A DNA stretch of 64,000 nt from NCBI GenBank assembly GCA_965657645.1, contig CBFHOS010000002.1:124001-188000 (forward strand). Reading direction: 5' to 3'. Both the position numbers and the translations under genes were made by a program. This document shows, piece by piece, positions 8,801 to 17,494 of the stretch. The first letter of the stretch is position 1, and each line of letters starts with the position of its first letter. The notes under the pieces were generated by a model. The model saw nothing but the letters and a program-made list of their open reading frames with translations, made no database searches and was not told where the DNA came from. This DNA is from CBFHOS01 sp965657645. Lineage in GTDB: Bacteria > Pseudomonadota > Alphaproteobacteria > Puniceispirillales > Puniceispirillaceae.

Positions 8801-10236
8801 CAACCGCTGAGACCAAGAACAATCTTGGTATCCAATCATCAGATGATGCCCAGCAGGTTCTCATCCGTGGTGGCGAGGTTCTCTATGGTGATACCTTTGT
8901 TGCCGATGGTGAAGAAATCCAGACCAACGACAAGCGGTATGGCATCAGTGTTGAATATAACAGTGACACCAAAACCTTTAGCTTTGGTTCAGGAACAACT
9001 GGTGAGCAGATTGACGCTGATGGTGCGCTTGGCGTTACCGAAAATCAGAAGAATTCTAACATCCAGATTGGCCGCTATAATATCAATCCAGCCGATGGTA
9101 GTGCCTTTAAGACCTACACGCTCGATAGCACGATTATCGGCAGTGGCGACAACCAGTTGATGGGTGTTGGTGCGACAAAGACTGACATTATCTTCTCGGC
9201 TGGTCGTGGTCTGCGTTCAGCAGCGGCGATTGCGACAGGTGCAAGTGCGAACGAACCATTGTCGAATGTGTTCCAGCTCTCTGCCCAAACCGGTGAGAAT
9301 GTCTTTAACGTATCGGTGAACGGTATTAACGGTGTGATCCGGGTTCCATCAGGTTCGTATGTTGGTACGACGCTTGCCGAGGTTCTGGAGACACGCATTA
9401 ACCAGATTTCTGATCCTATTACCGGTGATGCGATTGGTGGTGTTCAGGTTCAATATAGTGCCGCCAATAACAACTTCACCTTCACCACAGGAACAACAGG
9501 TGAAACCTCAACGATTAAGGTCCGCGGCGCAGCCCGTCTCGGTCTTGACGATGTGGCCTTGGGTGTTGGCTCGGTTCCAGAAATTTATAATCTGGTGCAG
9601 GCAACCAACGCCGATGGTGTCGCGCTCTATGTAAATGCTGAGGGTGAGATTGTTGAATCGCCGCCGGAAAACCTAGTGTCAGGCTACTATCCTCTCTATA
9701 TCGATGAGGGCGAGCTTACCTTTGATAAAACCGGTCGCTTGATCAGCCCGAAAAACCTTGTTCACTATGAAAAGCAGGAAGAAGGCTTCTCGATTGCTCT
9801 GGACGTTGACTTTAGTGCCTCGACCCAGTTTGCCCAGCCGTTCTCGGTGCAAACAGTGGAGCAGGATGGTTTCACCTCGGGACGTCTTGATGGTCTAGAA
9901 ATTGACTCATCAGGAACCATCCGGGCGAACTATACAAACGGTCAGAACAACCCGCTTGGCAAGATTGTTGTGGCGAACTTTAACAACCAGAACGGTTTGA
10001 AACAGATTGGTAACGCGACTTATGTTGAAACCGCCGTTTCTGGAACACCGCAGGTTGGTGAAGCGGGTGCGGAAGGATTTGGTAACATCCTCTCAGGTTC
10101 GCTAGAGCGTTCAAACGTGGATATTACCGAAGAGCTGGTGAACTTGATTACGGCCCAGCGAAACTTCCAAGCTTCGGCAAAAGCGATTGAAACGACCACT
10201 GGTCTTACCCAGACAATCATTAACATCCGGATGTAA
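5872..10236 (+). CDS. flgE: Flagellar hook protein FlgE, exceptionally long (1454 aa)
   Basis: FlgE forms the hook. The N-terminus has the hook/rod signature ATSNNIANVGTTGFKRSR and, at about residues 85-100, DLAISGQGFFAL. The C-terminus has LSGSLERSNVDITEELVNLI and the final coiled-coil helix. Usual FlgE proteins have about 400-450 residues, with some families reaching about 850. Here roughly 1000 extra residues lie in the middle, rich in Thr, Ser, Asp, Gly and Val and almost free of Cys, as expected for beta-rich surface domains. The frame is uninterrupted over 4365 bp, so this is not an artefact of a fused pseudogene. The ribosome binding site is AGGAGAG. Confidence 0.95.
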   Translation: MSFYTALTGLNGSSADISATSNNIANVGTTGFKRSRVEFGDIFATSPLQNSSSSLGSGTILKGVKQQFTQGNIASSLNALDLAISGQGFFALKPSLTSAQTVYTRNGSLNVNNDRYVVDSAGQYLLTYPVNEDGSVTAKDLDSAVPLQLPVTSGDPQATSNIKLGVNVPAASEVVTERAAFADGYQFDPNNSATFTNSTSITIFDDLGNPTIATVYFIKTQAASAQDPTNKYDTRLVINDTIIDPDLVSAVDDAGNQMFIDRFGRQTTTVPDDNYFLEGKGSALYKLDDLQTLIPSQPASIQSEQTSFDFGEEGDKLVEIVTDPMQFNATREAGTSGDVYWGKDFLLVNVDDSDQPVSIDIRPGRYNATQLAAEVERAINTAYGDDKKVQVVQNVDDVLTIDLQRVNADGTTQDLDTPITVNLLGTDSYITENIADFDISGASPDFTREEFLAHTQVRINEALNEYARTDSGATALGVSNIQFTRSIGDKLDSIYEHNQVVTLDRFGKSIDLTITPGTPSASNEFKFILKASGETDVEISSGALSAASTATTIATALAADTDVSASSSEYVVSSAAGVLSITRPDGKSFTVERSGKVGVDFPSDATVTAGTVDILNEAVGTTEVQNVTIPNAATLSSNPLSSSFVLGGVTIDASSVTSLAGLVTAITGDSDYASQDFTVAANSNGTSLDLTFKQNFNETAVTATNGGVAMTVTEATAGVADFVTASDDNVPSQYMVHSYFGNRPQLSVYTTREALSASSGENFIEYTATQNKLKIYADDISGFAVGDTIRLSGNFADGDNNGALLNGRTFEIITSTTVANGRDYVEVSTSGLTLSDNDFEIGYDASVDIYALANESTTVEAFFEGSSAVYEGSNENYSSKRIVVREISSYDTNLGGFVATSAAFSNSGTDLADLGLDALSVATTSANSTKDWVDEKDPSIKVGFDAINQRLQFTVDRTVLGSGTDSNFNSFSISGSSTAETKNNLGIQSSDDAQQVLIRGGEVLYGDTFVADGEEIQTNDKRYGISVEYNSDTKTFSFGSGTTGEQIDADGALGVTENQKNSNIQIGRYNINPADGSAFKTYTLDSTIIGSGDNQLMGVGATKTDIIFSAGRGLRSAAAIATGASANEPLSNVFQLSAQTGENVFNVSVNGINGVIRVPSGSYVGTTLAEVLETRINQISDPITGDAIGGVQVQYSAANNNFTFTTGTTGETSTIKVRGAARLGLDDVALGVGSVPEIYNLVQATNADGVALYVNAEGEIVESPPENLVSGYYPLYIDEGELTFDKTGRLISPKNLVHYEKQEEGFSIALDVDFSASTQFAQPFSVQTVEQDGFTSGRLDGLEIDSSGTIRANYTNGQNNPLGKIVVANFNNQNGLKQIGNATYVETAVSGTPQVGEAGAEGFGNILSGSLERSNVDITEELVNLITAQRNFQASAKAIETTTGLTQTIINIRM

Positions 10237-10247
10237 TAACCGGACAT

Positions 10248-10273
10248 TCTGACCAGCGATAATGCTGGTCAGA
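10248..10273 (+). other. Strong hairpin between flgE and flgF
   Basis: CTGACCAGC, a six-base loop (GATAAT), then GCTGGTCAG, extendable by a flanking T-A pair. No T-run follows, so it is not a classical terminator. It probably protects the 3' end of the very long flgE message or tunes flgE versus flgF levels. Confidence 0.6.
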
Positions 10274-10299
10274 GTGGCTTTGACTATGTGGAGAGCAAC

Positions 10300-11055
10300 A
10301 TGGATAAGATGATTTATACCGCGTTTAATACGCTGAATAACATCTATGACAACCGGTCGGTCCGAGCGCAGAACATGGCAAACGTCAATGTGCCTGGCTA
10401 TCGTCGTGATATTGGTACACGACCAAACGGCGTTGCTTTTATGGATAATTTCAATACGTTACAGTCACGCGCATTGCCTATCCGTGACGATCTAAACTAT
10501 TTTGAGGAAACCCCCGGAACATTATCGGCAACAGCAAGTGATCTTGATGTCGCCGTTCGTGGTGCCGGTTATTTTGCTGTCAAGGGTCCTGGTGAGCCAT
10601 CACTGACACGCCGCGGCGATCTTACCATTGACGCTGATGGGTTTTTGGTTAACGGCTCCAAGCATCAGATGCTCAATCAGGAGGGTGTGCCAATTGAAGT
10701 TCCGCCCTATCGTTCGGCCAAAATATCTGACGATGGTGCGGTTATTATCGAGCCAGTTGGATCTGAGCCGGGAACACAAGTGGTTGTGGACCGTCTTGGT
10801 ATCGTTGGTGCCAGCGAGTTACCATTAAAGAAATTCCCCGATGGTGAAGTGCGGGCCGAGGATGGCAGCCTGCCGCCAATCGACCCCGGTAAATCGGTGG
10901 TGATCCGGCATATGGAATTGAGTAATGTGAACATTACCGAAGAGCTGGTGAACACCATTGAAGATCAGCGGCAATATGAAATTAACATCAAATTGTTGAC
11001 CTCTGCGAAGGAAGCAGATGAAGCCGGCGCCAGCTTGATGCGTCTGCCAAGCTGA
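10300..11055 (+). CDS. flgF: Flagellar basal body rod protein FlgF
   Basis: FlgF is a proximal rod protein of the FlgE/F/G family. The N-terminus has RAQNMANVNVPGYRRD, the mid part DLDVAVRGAGYFAVKG, and the C-terminus MELSNVNITEELVNTIEDQR. The ATG at 10300 (251 aa) is preferred over an in-frame GTG at 10288 because GGAG lies just upstream of it. It is separated from flgE by a hairpin and from flgG by a sigma-54 promoter, so it is probably the last gene of the flgB transcript. Confidence 0.93.
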   Translation: MDKMIYTAFNTLNNIYDNRSVRAQNMANVNVPGYRRDIGTRPNGVAFMDNFNTLQSRALPIRDDLNYFEETPGTLSATASDLDVAVRGAGYFAVKGPGEPSLTRRGDLTIDADGFLVNGSKHQMLNQEGVPIEVPPYRSAKISDDGAVIIEPVGSEPGTQVVVDRLGIVGASELPLKKFPDGEVRAEDGSLPPIDPGKSVVIRHMELSNVNITEELVNTIEDQRQYEINIKLLTSAKEADEAGASLMRLPS

Positions 11056-11075
11056 TTATTTTCAAGAGCAGCGGC

Positions 11076-11092
11076 TTTGGCACGGCTCTTGC
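11076..11092 (+). promoter_or_regulatory. Sigma-54 promoter for flgG and downstream genes
   Basis: CTTTGGCACGGCTCTTGC contains a full consensus match, TGGCACG-N4-TTGC, with GG at 11079-11080 and GC at 11091-11092. The start site near 11104 gives a 28-nt leader before flgG. Confidence 0.88.
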
Positions 11093-11131
11093 TATAAATA
11101 GGCAGTACCTATTTGTTGCAGGAGAGAGACT

Positions 11132-11920
11132 ATGTCGACCAGTTCGATGCACGTGGCCAAAACCGGCCTAAACGCCCAGCAAACCCGGATGCAGATCATC
11201 GCCAATAACCTGGCGAACGTAAGCACCACAGGCTTTAAGCGTGACCGTGCGAATTTTGAAACCCTGCTTTATCAGGTGCGTCGCACAGCGGGTGACCAAA
11301 CCACAGCTGACACTAATTTGACATCATCCTTTTCGGTTGGAACCGGTGCCCGCATCGTCAACACGCAAAAGATCATGGCGCAGGGTAGTATGATTACTAC
11401 CGATAATTCGCTTGATCTTGCGATTGAGGGCACGGGCTTTTTCCAGGTTCTGATGCCTGATGGACGGATTGGTTATACTCGTAACGGTGCGTTCTCGACA
11501 AACCAGGAAGGTGTTTTGACAACCGCCAGTGGTTATGTCCTGCAGCCTGAAATCGCCCTTCCTGAAGGTGCGTCTCAAATCAATATTTCACGCGACGGTA
11601 TTATTTCTGTTCTCCAAGCTGGCGCTGTTGCTGCCGAGCAGGTGGGCCAGTTAACCGTAGCTGACTTTACCAACCGCCGCGGCCTACAGCCAGTTGGCGA
11701 GAGCTTTTTTGTACAGACAGATTCTAGTGGTGATCCGATTGTGGGTGCACCGCAAGAAGGTGGCCTTGGCCGTATCGTGCAGGGATCATTGGAAGCATCC
11801 AACGTCAATGTGGTGCAGGAATTGGTCGAAATGATCGAAACCCAGCGCGCCTATGAAGTCAGCTCAAAGTCAATCACCTCGGTTGACGAAATGCTCCGCT
11901 TTATCTCCAACAACCTCTAA
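11132..11920 (+). CDS. flgG: Flagellar distal rod protein FlgG
   Basis: FlgG forms the distal rod. At 262 aa it has the normal length, with the N-terminal motif MQIIANNLANVSTTGFKRDR, the central DLAIEGTGFFQVLMPDG and the C-terminal SLEASNVNVVQELVEMIETQ. It follows its own sigma-54 promoter and a GGAGAGAG ribosome binding site. flgH, flgI, flgJ, flgK and flgL follow closely, so this promoter probably drives flgG through flgL. Confidence 0.97.
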   Translation: MSTSSMHVAKTGLNAQQTRMQIIANNLANVSTTGFKRDRANFETLLYQVRRTAGDQTTADTNLTSSFSVGTGARIVNTQKIMAQGSMITTDNSLDLAIEGTGFFQVLMPDGRIGYTRNGAFSTNQEGVLTTASGYVLQPEIALPEGASQINISRDGIISVLQAGAVAAEQVGQLTVADFTNRRGLQPVGESFFVQTDSSGDPIVGAPQEGGLGRIVQGSLEASNVNVVQELVEMIETQRAYEVSSKSITSVDEMLRFISNNL

Positions 11921-11943
11921 TCAAGAAGTGGGGGATTTAGGGT

Positions 11944-12627
11944 ATGCGTAAAATCTTTCTAACAACGGTTCTACTGGCCGCTAGCGTTGGCTTTAGCGGA
12001 TGTGCGACCTATGTTGAAAATCAAGCATCCTATGCCTTTAAGCCGATTTATCCAGAGGCGCAATTAACCCCTGATAAGCCGACGCCAAATGGTGGTATTT
12101 ATACCCCGGTAAAGGGTGGATTATTTGCCACTGACCGGCGCGCCACAGCGGTTGGCGATATTTTGACAGTCAATTTCCAAGAGTCATTTAACGCTAGCAA
12201 ATCGCAAAGCGCGACATCTACCAAGACTGACAATTTTGATTTAACCCTGCCTATTGGTTTGCCTAATGCCGTGACGGGTGGCTTTGGCGCGGGCCAGCTA
12301 ACATCGGGTACAGCGCGGAATTTCAATGGTGCGGGAACCGCCGCCCAATCGAACAGCCTAACCGGTCTATTGTCGGTTACGGTTACACGCGTGTTTGAGA
12401 ATGGTAACATGGAAATTCGGGGCCAGAAAAAGCTCAGCCTGAACAATGGTGACGAATATGTGCGCGTAACAGGTTTGGTCCGGCCACAAGATATTACAGC
12501 GGCAAATGTCGTGCAATCTAGCCGCATTGCGGATGCCCAAATTGTCTATGTTGGTGCGGGTGAAGTTGCGGATTCCTCACGGCAGGGCTGGCTAAGCCGG
12601 ACCTTGCGCACGATCTCCCCATTCTAG
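11944..12627 (+). CDS. flgH: Flagellar L-ring lipoprotein FlgH
   Basis: FlgH forms the outer-membrane L-ring. The 227-aa protein has a signal peptide ending at the lipobox GFSGC (Cys20), then the typical segments FATDRRATAVGDILTVNFQE and, near the C-terminus, RPQDITAANVVQSSRIADAQ. The length is normal. It lies 23 bp after flgG and 13 bp before flgI. Confidence 0.96.
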   Translation: MRKIFLTTVLLAASVGFSGCATYVENQASYAFKPIYPEAQLTPDKPTPNGGIYTPVKGGLFATDRRATAVGDILTVNFQESFNASKSQSATSTKTDNFDLTLPIGLPNAVTGGFGAGQLTSGTARNFNGAGTAAQSNSLTGLLSVTVTRVFENGNMEIRGQKKLSLNNGDEYVRVTGLVRPQDITAANVVQSSRIADAQIVYVGAGEVADSSRQGWLSRTLRTISPF

Positions 12628-12640
12628 AGAAAGCGAACCA

Positions 12641-13771
12641 ATGCTAGTCGCCATTCGTACAATGATTGCTTTTACCCTGACGCTGATGCTGGCCGCAACG
12701 CCGGCACTGGCTGATCGATTAAAGGATCTGACATCTATCGCCGGGGTTCGTAACAACCAACTGGTTGGCTATGGCGTGGTCGTTGGTTTGGCTGGCACGG
12801 GCGACGGTAACTCGGCGCTGACATTGCAATCTTTGCAATCGATGATATCGCAATTTGGTCTGGTCACAGCCCCGGCAAATTTGACCGCAAAGAACGCCGC
12901 GGCGGTGATGGTTACGGCGGATATGCCAGCCTTCATGAAGCCGGGCCAGCGTCTGGATATTACAGTTTCAACCGTCGGTGGAGCGAAATCGCTTCGCGGT
13001 GGCACCTTGCTGATGACACCGCTTTTGGGCGCTGATGGGGAAACCTATGCGGTGGCACAGGGTAATCTTGTCGTTGGTGGTCTCGGCGTTACCGGCAATG
13101 ATGGGTCATCGGTTATTGTGAATGTACCTACTGTTGGCCGTATTCCGCGCGGTGCGTCGGTAGAGCGGATTGTCGAGAACCCGTTTCAAACCAGCGCCAA
13201 TGTTATCTTGAATTTGCATCAGGCCGATTTTAGCACGGCGATGAAAGTGTCAGAGGCGGTAAATTCCGTCTTTGGTGATGATGTTGCGGTGGCACTTGAT
13301 GCCTCATCGATCGCGGTTCGGGCGCCAATGGATCCATCGCAAAAAGTATCATTTGTGAGCCTGTTGGAGAATATCGAAATTGATCCAGCGCGTCCGGCGG
13401 CCCGCGTCATCGTGAATTCGCGCACCGGTACAATTGTCATTGGCGGCGATGTGCGAGTGACACCGGCGGTGGTTACGCATGGCTCGCTTACGGTGCGCGT
13501 TAATGAAGATAAAGAGATCACCCAGACAAATAACGTGACCCAAAATGCTCAGGGTATTGTGAACACCCCAGGTCAGGCGGTAGAGACAGCCGACAGTGAA
13601 ATCATCATCGAGGAAGAGCCAGCCAAGGCGTTCGTTTTTGATACTGGTGTAGAGCTGTCGGATATCGTTGATGCGGTTAACGGTGTTGGTGCGAGCCCCG
13701 CTGATCTTGTTGCCATCCTTGAGGCGTTGCGTGAAGCAGGTTCGCTTCGGGCCGAAATAATTGTGATCTAG
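12641..13771 (+). CDS. flgI: Flagellar P-ring protein FlgI
   Basis: FlgI forms the periplasmic P-ring. The 376-aa protein has a cleavable signal peptide (ending TPALA), followed by the highly conserved start RLKDLTSIAGVRNNQLVGYG and the internal AAAVMVTADMPAF and VNSRTGTIVIGGDVRVTPA segments. It is 13 bp after flgH and 8 bp before flgJ. Its chaperone FlgA is encoded at 699-1499. Confidence 0.97.
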   Translation: MLVAIRTMIAFTLTLMLAATPALADRLKDLTSIAGVRNNQLVGYGVVVGLAGTGDGNSALTLQSLQSMISQFGLVTAPANLTAKNAAAVMVTADMPAFMKPGQRLDITVSTVGGAKSLRGGTLLMTPLLGADGETYAVAQGNLVVGGLGVTGNDGSSVIVNVPTVGRIPRGASVERIVENPFQTSANVILNLHQADFSTAMKVSEAVNSVFGDDVAVALDASSIAVRAPMDPSQKVSFVSLLENIEIDPARPAARVIVNSRTGTIVIGGDVRVTPAVVTHGSLTVRVNEDKEITQTNNVTQNAQGIVNTPGQAVETADSEIIIEEEPAKAFVFDTGVELSDIVDAVNGVGASPADLVAILEALREAGSLRAEIIVI

Positions 13772-13779
13772 GAGCGGTT

Positions 13780-14100
13780 ATGACTGACATGAACTTAACC
13801 CAACCTGGTATTAGCAATATCTCTATGGATGATGCTTTTGGGCTAAATAAAGCGCCGGATCCAGATGCCGAATTGCGCGAAGTAGCCGACCAATTTGAAG
13901 CGATATTCTTGAATGAATTTCTAAAGCAAGCTCGTAAAACGAAGCTTGCTGAGGATCTTTTTGGCAGTTCTGCGAAGTCCCAATATGAGGAGCTTCTCGA
14001 CCGCGAATATGCGACCTCCATGTCCAATAATATGAACCTTGGTATTGCCGAGGCCTTGATCAGACAATTTGGATCAGCCAGCAAGACAGGGATGAAATAG
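13780..14100 (+). CDS. flgJ: Rod-binding protein, FlgJ N-terminal type without muramidase
   Basis: This 106-aa protein corresponds to the rod-capping N-terminal half of FlgJ, with the motif ADQFEAIFLNEFLKQARKTK followed by the DREYATSMSNNMNLGIAEAL segment. The C-terminal glucosaminidase domain of enteric FlgJ is absent, as in other alphaproteobacteria. The peptidoglycan-opening enzyme must therefore be separate; none lies beside it, and the M23 peptidase at 55001 is a distant candidate only. flgK begins 4 bp downstream. Confidence 0.9.
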   Translation: MTDMNLTQPGISNISMDDAFGLNKAPDPDAELREVADQFEAIFLNEFLKQARKTKLAEDLFGSSAKSQYEELLDREYATSMSNNMNLGIAEALIRQFGSASKTGMK

Positions 14101-14104
14101 CGTC

Positions 14105-17100
14105 ATGGCTAGCCTGTTTGACATCGGTAAATCCGGACTGCAATCCTATCGCCAAGCCCTATCTGTTACTGGCCAGAACATCGCCAACATCAATACAGAT
14201 GGGTATAAGCGGCGCGAAGCGACGTTGGAAGAAGTGGCCGGCAGTCAAGGCGGCGTCACGAGTGTCGCGACGCAATCTGGCCTTGGTGTGCGGGTAACCG
14301 ATATCCGCCGCTCGTTCGATGAATTTCTGCTCAACAAGACCCGTAGTGCAACCGCGTATGCGCAAACCTCGACATCCTATCTAAGCGCAATCGAACAGCT
14401 GGAAAACCTTTTGCTGCCCGGTGATAGCAATCTTGGTAATGCGTTAAACACCTTTTTTGGGGGGCTCAACGAAGTCAGTGCGGCGCCGTCTGATCTGTCG
14501 CCGCGTGTGGTGGCGATGGAACAAGGGCGGATGCTCGCCGGTACCTTCAACCAGCTCTCGGCGACCTTGAAAGAATTACAAGCTGGCGTGGTCTCGCAAA
14601 CCAATCAAAAGATGGCAGAATTAAATATTCTGACAGGCGACCTAGTTGAATTGAACAAAAAGCTATCAGGCAATGACGCGACCAAGGCGCAGAATTCGCT
14701 GCTCGATGCGCGCGATAATTTGCTCGACCAGATTAGTGAATATGCCGAAGTTGCTGTGACGCTTCAGAAAAGTGGCAAGGCGACGGTTAATCTGGGCAAG
14801 GGAAGCACCGGCCCGGTTTTGGTGACTGGCGACCAACAGACTACACTTGGCGCCGAAGAATTGGATATGGTGATTGGGTTCCGGCTAAATCCGAACACTG
14901 ACAATATTCCGACATCACAAATGACCAACGGCTCTTTGCGCGGCCTTGCGGATGCCTATCAGCTAGTGACCAAGACAATCGAAGATATCGATAATCTGGC
15001 CTATAAATTTGCGCGCGACGTTAACATGGTGCATCGCGGTGGTCTGGATCTGGACGGCCTTGCAGGCGGTGATATGTTCGCCGCGGTAAAGCCGGTTGCA
15101 ACCGTTGCCGCCAATAATCGCGGCACTTCGGCCGCCACGATTGCGGTCTCGAACGCATCCTTGATCGAGCCGGATAAGATCACTTTCATTTATAATGACA
15201 CCACCGCCAAATGGACCGGACGGAATGAACGCGGCTCGATTGTGGCCAGCGGTGCGAAGACGATTGATTTGCCGGGGGCGAGCATTACCTTTTCTGCTGG
15301 CGCTAAAGATGGCGATGAATTTGTCTATACCACCGCCAAGGGCGCGGCGGCGTCAATCACCATGACATTACAGCGGGCGCAAGAAATTGCCGCCGCTTCG
15401 ACCCAGCTTGTCTATGCCGATAGCGCTAATAACAGCACCGCGTCCATTTCGATCGCACCGGCAACGCAAACCACAAGTGATACCCTGTCCCCGCTTGATG
15501 CGGTCCTTGGCAACGGTGTCTCAACAATTGGTGCGGGTAGTTTTCTGCGTGACGGATCGGTGGCAATCATTCCGGCCAATGCGAGCGCGGTTGACTTGTT
15601 GAGCCTGACCCAGCAATCAACGGCAAAATTCGTGGTGACGGACGCCGAGCTGGCTGATCTCAATGGCTTTGATCTGGCGATTACTGATAGTGATGGCACC
15701 ACCAAGACCTATAGCTTTTCAACAAAATATAGCGATATTTACGATACTGGCTCATTTACCGATGCTAGCGATCTTGCTGATCTGATTAACCAAGGCGCCT
15801 TCACCGCTACCAACGGCGTTGATTTTGAGAACAATGTTTTAAAGAAATTCACCCTGCGTGATCTTGGTGGTTTCGTCTCTGGTGAGGGGGGTAGCGTTAC
15901 CTTCAGCATCGCTTCAGGTGATTTTGCCACGTCTAGCAAAGTTGATTTTGCGGCCAGTACCGATCGGACTGGCGCTGTGACTGCGCGCAATGACACGGCC
16001 TCAACAATCCAGATTTTTACCCGCGACGGACGTCATCTAGCCGGAACCGCGCTAAGCTCGGCTGAACAAACAGAGCTATTTACCGCGGCTAATGGGTTCC
16101 GCACTGGGGCGGTTTATAATTCCACCTATCTCAATGTCGATAATGGTTATCTGGGCATGGATGTTGCCGTTGCCAGTGGCGCGGCTAACACGTTGATGAG
16201 TGTGACCGGAACTGGGGCGACCCGCGATATTACGTTTGACCGTCTTGAGGGAATTGATACTGACGAGGCGTCGGCATCGGGCGGTAGTGCCTCGGCCGAG
16301 AGCGCCAGCTATAGCCTAACCATTGGCAGTGTTACCAAAACCGTGACAGCGGCTAATTTTGGCAGGGATGCCAGCGCCAGTGATGTTGCCAAGGCGATGG
16401 CTGCGGCGTTTCGGGCTGATGCCCCGCCAGCTGTTATGTCCGGTTCTAGCGTGGCAACAATTCCAGCCGACGGTAGCAGTGCGGTAATTGCCTTTGAAGG
16501 GCAGAATTACACCCTCACCATGAGCGCGGGCGAAGTTGTTGTTTCTGGCGGTGAAACCGGCCGGATCAATGCCTATTTTGATGCGAATAAAATCCTCCAG
16601 ATAGCGTCGAATGGTGGCACGCTGACGGCTAGTGCGATCTCGGTTCCAGATGATGATGTGGTTAGCAATAATGCGAGTAACGCGCTGAATTTTGGTTTGA
16701 CGACTGGTGATGGTGCGGTCCCGGCCATGGTTGGCTTTAGCGCCTATGATTACAATATTGTGGTTGATGGTGCGAAACTAACCGCAACCAACACCGATTC
16801 ATCACAGGCCATCACGGTGGCGACCGCTGGCACATCGATGCTTGGCGAACGCGTTACCTTGAGTGACTTGCCGGATGAAGAATTGATTGTTGTTCTTGAT
16901 GGCGGTGGGGCCCGCCGGTTGACCACTAATTATGATCTAGATCCGGTAACCACCGCAACATTGGCGCGCGACATGACGGTGAAAGTCACTGACGCTGCGA
17001 ATAATATTGTCGAGCTTATTGATACTGAGACGAGTGTATCACTGGCAACATTGACGCTGGATAGTGACGGCGTGGCAACAGGCAGAGGCATTACCTTTAC

Positions 17101-17467
17101 CCTCAGCGGTACGCTCGCAGATAATGATAAATTCCACATTTCGGCAAACCAGAATGCCGGTGGTGATAACCGCAATATGGATGCGTTGCTTGATTTGCAA
17201 ACGGCCAAAGGTACGCGCGGTGGTTTCCAGCAAGTCTTTTCAAAGGTTCTGTCTGGCGTTGGTGTCGGGGTGCAATCTAGCCGTTTAACAAATGACGCGG
17301 CGGTTGCCCTGCGCGATGCCAGCATTGAAAAAGAAGCCGAGTTTTCCGGTGTTAATCTGGATACCGAAGCCGCCAATCTTATTGAACAGCAACAAGCCTA
17401 TCAGGCATCTGCCCGGATTTTGACAACGGCGCGGGAATTATTCCGCACCTTGATCGATGCGGTGTAA
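14105..17467 (+). CDS. flgK: Hook-filament junction protein FlgK (HAP1), long form (1120 aa)
   Basis: FlgK caps the hook and forms the hook-filament junction. The N-terminus has ALSVTGQNIANINTDGYKRR and, further on, the FlgK-specific FDEFLLNKTRSAT and DNLLDQISEYAEV. The C-terminus has SGVNLDTEAANLIEQQQAYQ and ends in TLIDAV. Typical FlgK has about 450-650 residues; here about 500 extra residues lie in the central region (about 300-1000), rich in Ala, Ser, Thr and Asp. This parallels the enlarged FlgE. The frame is intact. Confidence 0.95.
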   Translation: MASLFDIGKSGLQSYRQALSVTGQNIANINTDGYKRREATLEEVAGSQGGVTSVATQSGLGVRVTDIRRSFDEFLLNKTRSATAYAQTSTSYLSAIEQLENLLLPGDSNLGNALNTFFGGLNEVSAAPSDLSPRVVAMEQGRMLAGTFNQLSATLKELQAGVVSQTNQKMAELNILTGDLVELNKKLSGNDATKAQNSLLDARDNLLDQISEYAEVAVTLQKSGKATVNLGKGSTGPVLVTGDQQTTLGAEELDMVIGFRLNPNTDNIPTSQMTNGSLRGLADAYQLVTKTIEDIDNLAYKFARDVNMVHRGGLDLDGLAGGDMFAAVKPVATVAANNRGTSAATIAVSNASLIEPDKITFIYNDTTAKWTGRNERGSIVASGAKTIDLPGASITFSAGAKDGDEFVYTTAKGAAASITMTLQRAQEIAAASTQLVYADSANNSTASISIAPATQTTSDTLSPLDAVLGNGVSTIGAGSFLRDGSVAIIPANASAVDLLSLTQQSTAKFVVTDAELADLNGFDLAITDSDGTTKTYSFSTKYSDIYDTGSFTDASDLADLINQGAFTATNGVDFENNVLKKFTLRDLGGFVSGEGGSVTFSIASGDFATSSKVDFAASTDRTGAVTARNDTASTIQIFTRDGRHLAGTALSSAEQTELFTAANGFRTGAVYNSTYLNVDNGYLGMDVAVASGAANTLMSVTGTGATRDITFDRLEGIDTDEASASGGSASAESASYSLTIGSVTKTVTAANFGRDASASDVAKAMAAAFRADAPPAVMSGSSVATIPADGSSAVIAFEGQNYTLTMSAGEVVVSGGETGRINAYFDANKILQIASNGGTLTASAISVPDDDVVSNNASNALNFGLTTGDGAVPAMVGFSAYDYNIVVDGAKLTATNTDSSQAITVATAGTSMLGERVTLSDLPDEELIVVLDGGGARRLTTNYDLDPVTTATLARDMTVKVTDAANNIVELIDTETSVSLATLTLDSDGVATGRGITFTLSGTLADNDKFHISANQNAGGDNRNMDALLDLQTAKGTRGGFQQVFSKVLSGVGVGVQSSRLTNDAAVALRDASIEKEAEFSGVNLDTEAANLIEQQQAYQASARILTTARELFRTLIDAV

Positions 17468-17494
17468 GAGCGCCATTAGCAAAAGGATTTTGTC

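Noticed and set aside
5872..10236. FlgE as a fusion of two genes or an assembly error
   Set aside because: There is a single start and stop, both ends belong to FlgE, and composition is smooth along the gene; FlgK is enlarged in the same way.
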